This document shows positions 54,801-60,800 of a DNA stretch of 64,000 nucleotides, piece by piece. The notes under the pieces were generated by a model, which saw only the letters and a program-made list of their open reading frames with translations, was not told the origin of the DNA and searched no databases. A program made the translations under genes and the position numbers. The stretch covers positions 1-64,000 of the forward strand of contig CAMDPX010000005.1 in NCBI GenBank assembly GCA_945905295.1, in the 5' to 3' direction. The DNA is from Planctomyces sp. SH-PL62 (GTDB taxonomy: Bacteria; Planctomycetota; Planctomycetia; Planctomycetales; Planctomycetaceae). Every line of letters starts with the position of its first letter. The stretch's first letter is position 1.

Positions 54801-57800
54801 AACAATCGACCGTGCGCAAGGCGGACGGCTCCAGCCAGAACGTACATGCTTCGCAGATTCAGCTTGGTGCGGCCCTGACGGTGGGCGTTGATCCTGAGGG
54901 CAGTGCCGGTGCAACGCGACTATTCGCTCCGCCGATCGTTGTGTCGCTCGGTGCCGGGGCAACCTCGCCAATCAGTCTTGCGGTCGCGGACTTCGATGGA
55001 CTCAATGGAATCGATCTGGTGAGCGCCAACGGTGGCTCGAACAACGCACGGGTTGTGTTGAGTGCGCCGCAACTCGGACACACGGTGATGCTCAGTCCGG
55101 GCGATGTCGTGACTGGAATCAACTTCGGCAATCGCGCGTTGGCGGGCGAGATTCGTGGCGTCGTCTTCGCCGATGAGAACGGCAACGGCGAACAGGACAC
55201 GACCGAGTTGGGATCGCCCGGCTGGACCGTGTTCCTCGATCTCGACAATGACGGCGTCTTCGATCAAGACATCGACGGCGATGCCGACACAGTCGATCCC
55301 GAACCGAATCGAGTCTCCAGTGCGGCCGATCCCAACAACCCGAGCAGTCCGGCGGGCGAGTATGTCTTCCGCGAGTTGAAGTCTCTGCGAAGCTACTCGG
55401 TCGGGCTGATGCCTCGAACCGGATTCACGGTCACGGCACCGGGGACGAACGGCGGCCGGCACACTTTCACGCTCGACGCTGGCGAGATTCGTGACAACGT
55501 CCACTTCGGTGTCGGCGACACTTTGACCGGCGGACAGTCGGGGGAGGCCTTCATCCAGGGCTTTGTGTTTGAAGACTTCGACGAAGACCGCGTCCGCGAT
55601 CCGAATGAGGGAGTGGCCGACATCCTCGTGTATCTGGATCTCGACAACGATGGCAGGCTCGACGAGGCGGAAGATCTCGACAGTGATGGGCGACTCGATG
55701 CGGGGGAAGACCGCGACGGAGATGGACGTCTCGACGGACGGGAACCGCGCACGACAACGCTCGCCGACAACACGACGACATCGGGGGATGAAGCGGGAAG
55801 CTATTCGCTCTTCAACCTCCGGGCCGGGACGTACCAGGTCCGCGTGGTGACGAGCGGCACAGGCATGCGGCAGACGTCGCCGCTGACCAGCCAATTCGAC
55901 CGGACGGAATTGGTCGCGGGAGGTGGACCGCAAGCGGTCGCCATCGGCAATTTTAATTTCGATGGAGACGCGCTGCTCGAAATCGCGGTGGCCAACGAAG
56001 ACACCAGCAACGTGAGCCTGCTGCAACAAACGCTCGCTGGCTACCAATCGGGTTCTTCGGAAATCGACTTGGGAGTGAACCGCGGCTTCGGAGCGTTCGC
56101 CGTGATCTCTGGCAACTTCGATGGCTTGAACGACGGAGACGACTTGGCCGTCGCCAACACGTTTACCAAGAACGTCTCGATCCTGCGCAACACCAAAGGA
56201 CAGTTCGCAGCCCCCGTGAATGTGACGATTGGTTCCGGACCACGGTCGATCATTGCCAGCGATCTCGATGGGGACGGCGACTTGGATCTCGTGACCACCA
56301 ACGAGTTCGGCCGCAACCTTTCCATTCTGACGAATAACGGGTCCGGCACGTTTACGGCGACGTCCGTGTCACTGGAGACCGTTCCGCTGGCGATCGCCGC
56401 GGCCAATGTGCTCGGCGACAGCAATCCTGAATTGCTGGTCACGCTGCGCGATTCTCAGCAGGTCGCGATCCTGAGCCGAAACGGCAGCGGCGTCTTTGCG
56501 ATCCATCAACGAGTGTCGGTCGGCGACGCTCCGTTCGGCATTGTGGCCGGTGACTTCGACGGCGATCCGTCACACCTTCAGGATTTCGCCGTCACCCGGT
56601 TTCTCTCCAACTCGGTCGCGGTCTTTTTGAATCAAGGCGGCGGCACCTTTTCTTCTCCACGGATTTTCGCGGCCGACATTGGACCGGCCGCCATCACCGC
56701 GATTGATCTCGAAGGAGACGGCGACCTCGATCTGGCCGTCACGCATCAGGCCAGCGCCGGCGATGCCGTCACTCCCGATGTCAGCTTGTTGCGAAATGAC
56801 GGTGCAGGACAATTCTCATCGCCGGAATCCGCTGGCGTGCTCAACGAAAGTTCCGGCGCGCTCCGATTCTCCATCGCCGCGCGAGACATTGATGGTGACG
56901 GCGACCCCGACTTGATCGTCGCCGACAAGGACAGCGAGCGAGTCTCCGTCCTGACGAACGAATTGGTCGCGGGAGCCGCCACCGTTCGCCTCGTCGATGC
57001 GATCGAAGCGGAGCCCGTCAGCTTCACGCTGGAAACACTCTTCAATGGCCACTTGCAGATTGATCTGATTGGCGGACAAGACGTGCTCGTTCGCTCCGCC
57101 GCTGATCAACTCGAAGTTCTGATCGACGGCGTGCGCAACCCTCAACTGAGCGCCGCTCTGGCCGCAAGCGTGCAGACAATCACGATCAACGGCGGTGACG
57201 GCGACAACGTCATCGACCTGAGCGGAGTGTCGGACGCCGCATTCACGAATGTTGCCGGAGTCGATGTCACGGTGCATGGCGGTGCGGGGAACGACAGCGT
57301 TCTGGGAAGTCAGTTCGACGATTCGATCACCGGCGACGAGGGAGACGACACGCTCAGCGGCGGCCGAGGACGCGACACGCTCGCGGCCGGCGGCGGCTTG
57401 TCTGATCTCCTGAGCGAAACCGCGAACACCAACTTCACGCTCACCAATTCTCAACTGAGAGGGATCTTCGGACTGGTCGATGAGACGGACACGCTCAGCG
57501 GCTTTGAACGAGCCAGCCTGACCGGCGGAGCTGACGCGAACCGGCTCGACATCAGCGGCTTCACTCCGATCGGTTTGAATACGCTTCAAGGACTTGGTGC
57601 CAACGACACGCTGGTTGGCGGCAACGGGATCGACATCCTCGATGGCGGCGAGGGAAGCGACAGCTTGACCGGCCTCATGGGAGACGATGTCTATCTCTTC
57701 GGTGCGACGACCGACGCAGGTGGAGAAATCGACGACGTCCGCGAGGTCGCTGCGCAAGGTCGTGACAGTCTCGATTTCTCAAATCTGCCCGCGAACGTTC

Positions 57801-60800
57801 CCGTCACGGTGACTCTCGGAAGCGACACGCTGGCGATACACGCGGGCCGTATGGTCCGAGCCGGGACGGGACAGTTCGCGAACTTTGAAATCGCCAAAGG
57901 GGGACTCGGTAACGATTCGCTGACCGGCAACGGCGCGACGAATGTCCTGGAAGGAGCCGCAGGAAACGACACGCTCAACGGTGCGGGAGGCAGCGACACT
58001 CTGACCGGCGGGATTGGCGACGACGTCTATGTCTTCACGGCGGCGATGGTGCTCGAGAACGACGTCGTTCGCGAGTCGGTCGGCGATGGAATCGATCGTC
58101 TCGACTTCAGCGGATTGGCGGCAACGGTCCCCGTGACGGTCAATCTCGGCAATCTCACGCTGGCGACGCACACCAACCGCACGGTCCGCGCCGAGTCCGC
58201 AGCGACCAGCGACATCGAACAGGCCACGGGTGGCGCGGGGAATGACCTCTTCACCGGCAACGCCCTCGCCAACCGGTTCGATGGCGGTGCCGGCAACGAC
58301 AGGCTGATTGGCTTGGGCGGTCTCGACCTGCTGATCGGTGGAACTGGCAACGACATGCTTGAGGGCGGAGACGGAAACGACACGCTCGAAGGGGGAGTGG
58401 GCACCAATTCCATGCTGGGTGGATTCGGTGACGATGTTTATCGCTTCCTGGCGGTGACGGTGGCCGAAGTGGACACGATCACTGAGCTGGCGAATCAAGG
58501 GACCGACGTGCTCGACTTCAGCAGTCTCGCGGTCAACCTGGCAGTGACCGTTGACCTGTCCAAGGATCTAACGCTCGCGAAATACACGAACGTCACCGTG
58601 AAGGCCGGCGCTGGATTCGCCGTCAACATTGAGAATGCCCTCGGTGGAGCCGGCAACGATCAGATGCTTGGCAACTTGCTGAGCAATCAGCTTGATGGCG
58701 GCCTCGGCAACGACACCCTCAACGGCGGCGTGGGAAATGATCAGCTCTTCGGTGGAGCTGGCGACGACGTCTATCTCTTCCTGGCCGCCACGTCTTTGGA
58801 AACGGACACGATCCGCGAACTGCTCAACGAGGGGGTGGATCGTTTGGACTTCTCGACGTTGCTGGCGACGATGCCGGTGACGGTCGATCTCGCGAACGAC
58901 GCCACGCTGGCAACCCACGCCAATCGCACGATCAGCACGGCGGCAGCCGGACAAGCGGCAAACCTCGAAGACGTGACGGGCGGAGCGGGAGCGGATGCGC
59001 TGAGCGGAAACTCGGCAAACAACCGCCTGATCGGCGGCCTCGGCAACGACGCGCTGCGCGGTCTGCTCGGCGACGACAGCCTGACCGGAGGAAACGGCAA
59101 TGATCTTTTGGAAGGGGGCGACGGCAACGACTCGTACCTCTTCCAAGCGGTGACCGGAACGATCGCGGAAACCGATACGCTGTCTGAAACGGCGAACTCC
59201 GGAATCGACACGCTCGACTTCAGCGCGCTGGCGGCGACGATCGCCGTCACGTTGGATCTCGGCAACGATGCGTCGCTCGCGCGGCACACGAGCCGCACCC
59301 TCGCCGCGAATGCCGGCCAGGCCGCGAATGTCGAGAACGCGATGGGCGGTGCCGGAAACGATTCGCTGACCGGCAATGCAATCGCCAATCGACTGCTGGG
59401 AAATGCCGGCAACGACACGCTCACCGGCGGAGCGTCCGACGACGTCCTCGAAGCCGGCCTCGGCACCGATGAACTGCGTCAAACAGCGAGTGCCACGCAA
59501 ACGCTGACAAACTCCTCGCTCACCGGATTGGGGACGGACACCATCAGCGGCTTTGAACGAGTCGTGCTCACCGGTGACGCGACCGACAATTTGATGGATG
59601 CCCGGCAATTCACGGCGGGCGCCGTCACGCTCACCGGTCTGGGCGGCAATGACACGCTGTTCGGCGGCTCGCTGATTGATTCGCTATCGGGCGGCGAAGG
59701 GGACGATTCGATCAACGGCGGCGGCGGCAACGATGCGCTGATCGGCGGCAGCGGCAACGACATCTATTTCTTCTCGACGGCCACGACTGCCGAGGTCGAC
59801 ACGATCACGGAACTCGCCGGGGCCAGCGAAGGGACCGACACCGTCGAGTTCGCCGCGATCACGACACCGGTCACGATCGACCTCACGAAGGATGCCACAC
59901 TCGCCACGCACGCGAACCGCACGCTGAAAGCCACGACAGGGCAAGCGGTGAATCTCGAAAACGCGACCGGTGGCTCGGGCAACGACAAACTCACGGGCAA
60001 CGCCGCCAGCAATCGCTTGGAGGGCCGCGAAGGAGCCGACGAACTGATCGGCGGGCTGGGCAACGATGCGCTGCTCGGTGGCTTGGGCGACGATGCGTAT
60101 GTCTTTGCGACGCTCATCGGTGCGGCCGAGGCGGACGTTGTCACGGAACTCTTCAACGAGGGGACCGATCGGCTCGACTTTAAGTTGTTGACGGCCACAG
60201 TCGCGGTGACGATCAATCTGACGAGCGATGCGTCGCTCGCCGCTCACACGAACCGCACGATCACCGCACCGGTGGGACTCGCCGCGAATCTCGAACAAGC
60301 CTTTGGTGGCGCGGGGGCCGACGTGCTGACCGGCAACAACGCCGCCAATCTGTTGGACGGGGCCGCTGGCAGCGACATTCTTAGCGGTGGACTCGGCAAC
60401 GACACACTCGTCGGAGGTGTCGGCAACGATGCGCTGATCGGCAACGACGGCAATGACGACTATCGTTTCCTCGCCGATACAACGACCGAAACCGATACGC
60501 TCACCGAACAGCCCAACGAGGGTCTCGACCGGCTCGACTTCAGTGCGGTGATCAGCAAAGTTACCGTGAATCTCGGCGACGACGCGGCGCTCGGCAGACA
60601 CAACGGCCGCACGGTCAGAACCAACGCCGGTCAATCGCTCAATTTTGAAAACGCGACCGGCGGAACCGCGGGGGACTCACTGGTCGGCAACAGTGCCGAC
60701 AACATCCTGAACGGTGGAGCCAACAACGACACCATTCGTGGTGGTGCCGGTAACGATCTGCTGGATGGCGGTCTCGGCAACGATGCGTTGGCGGGACAAG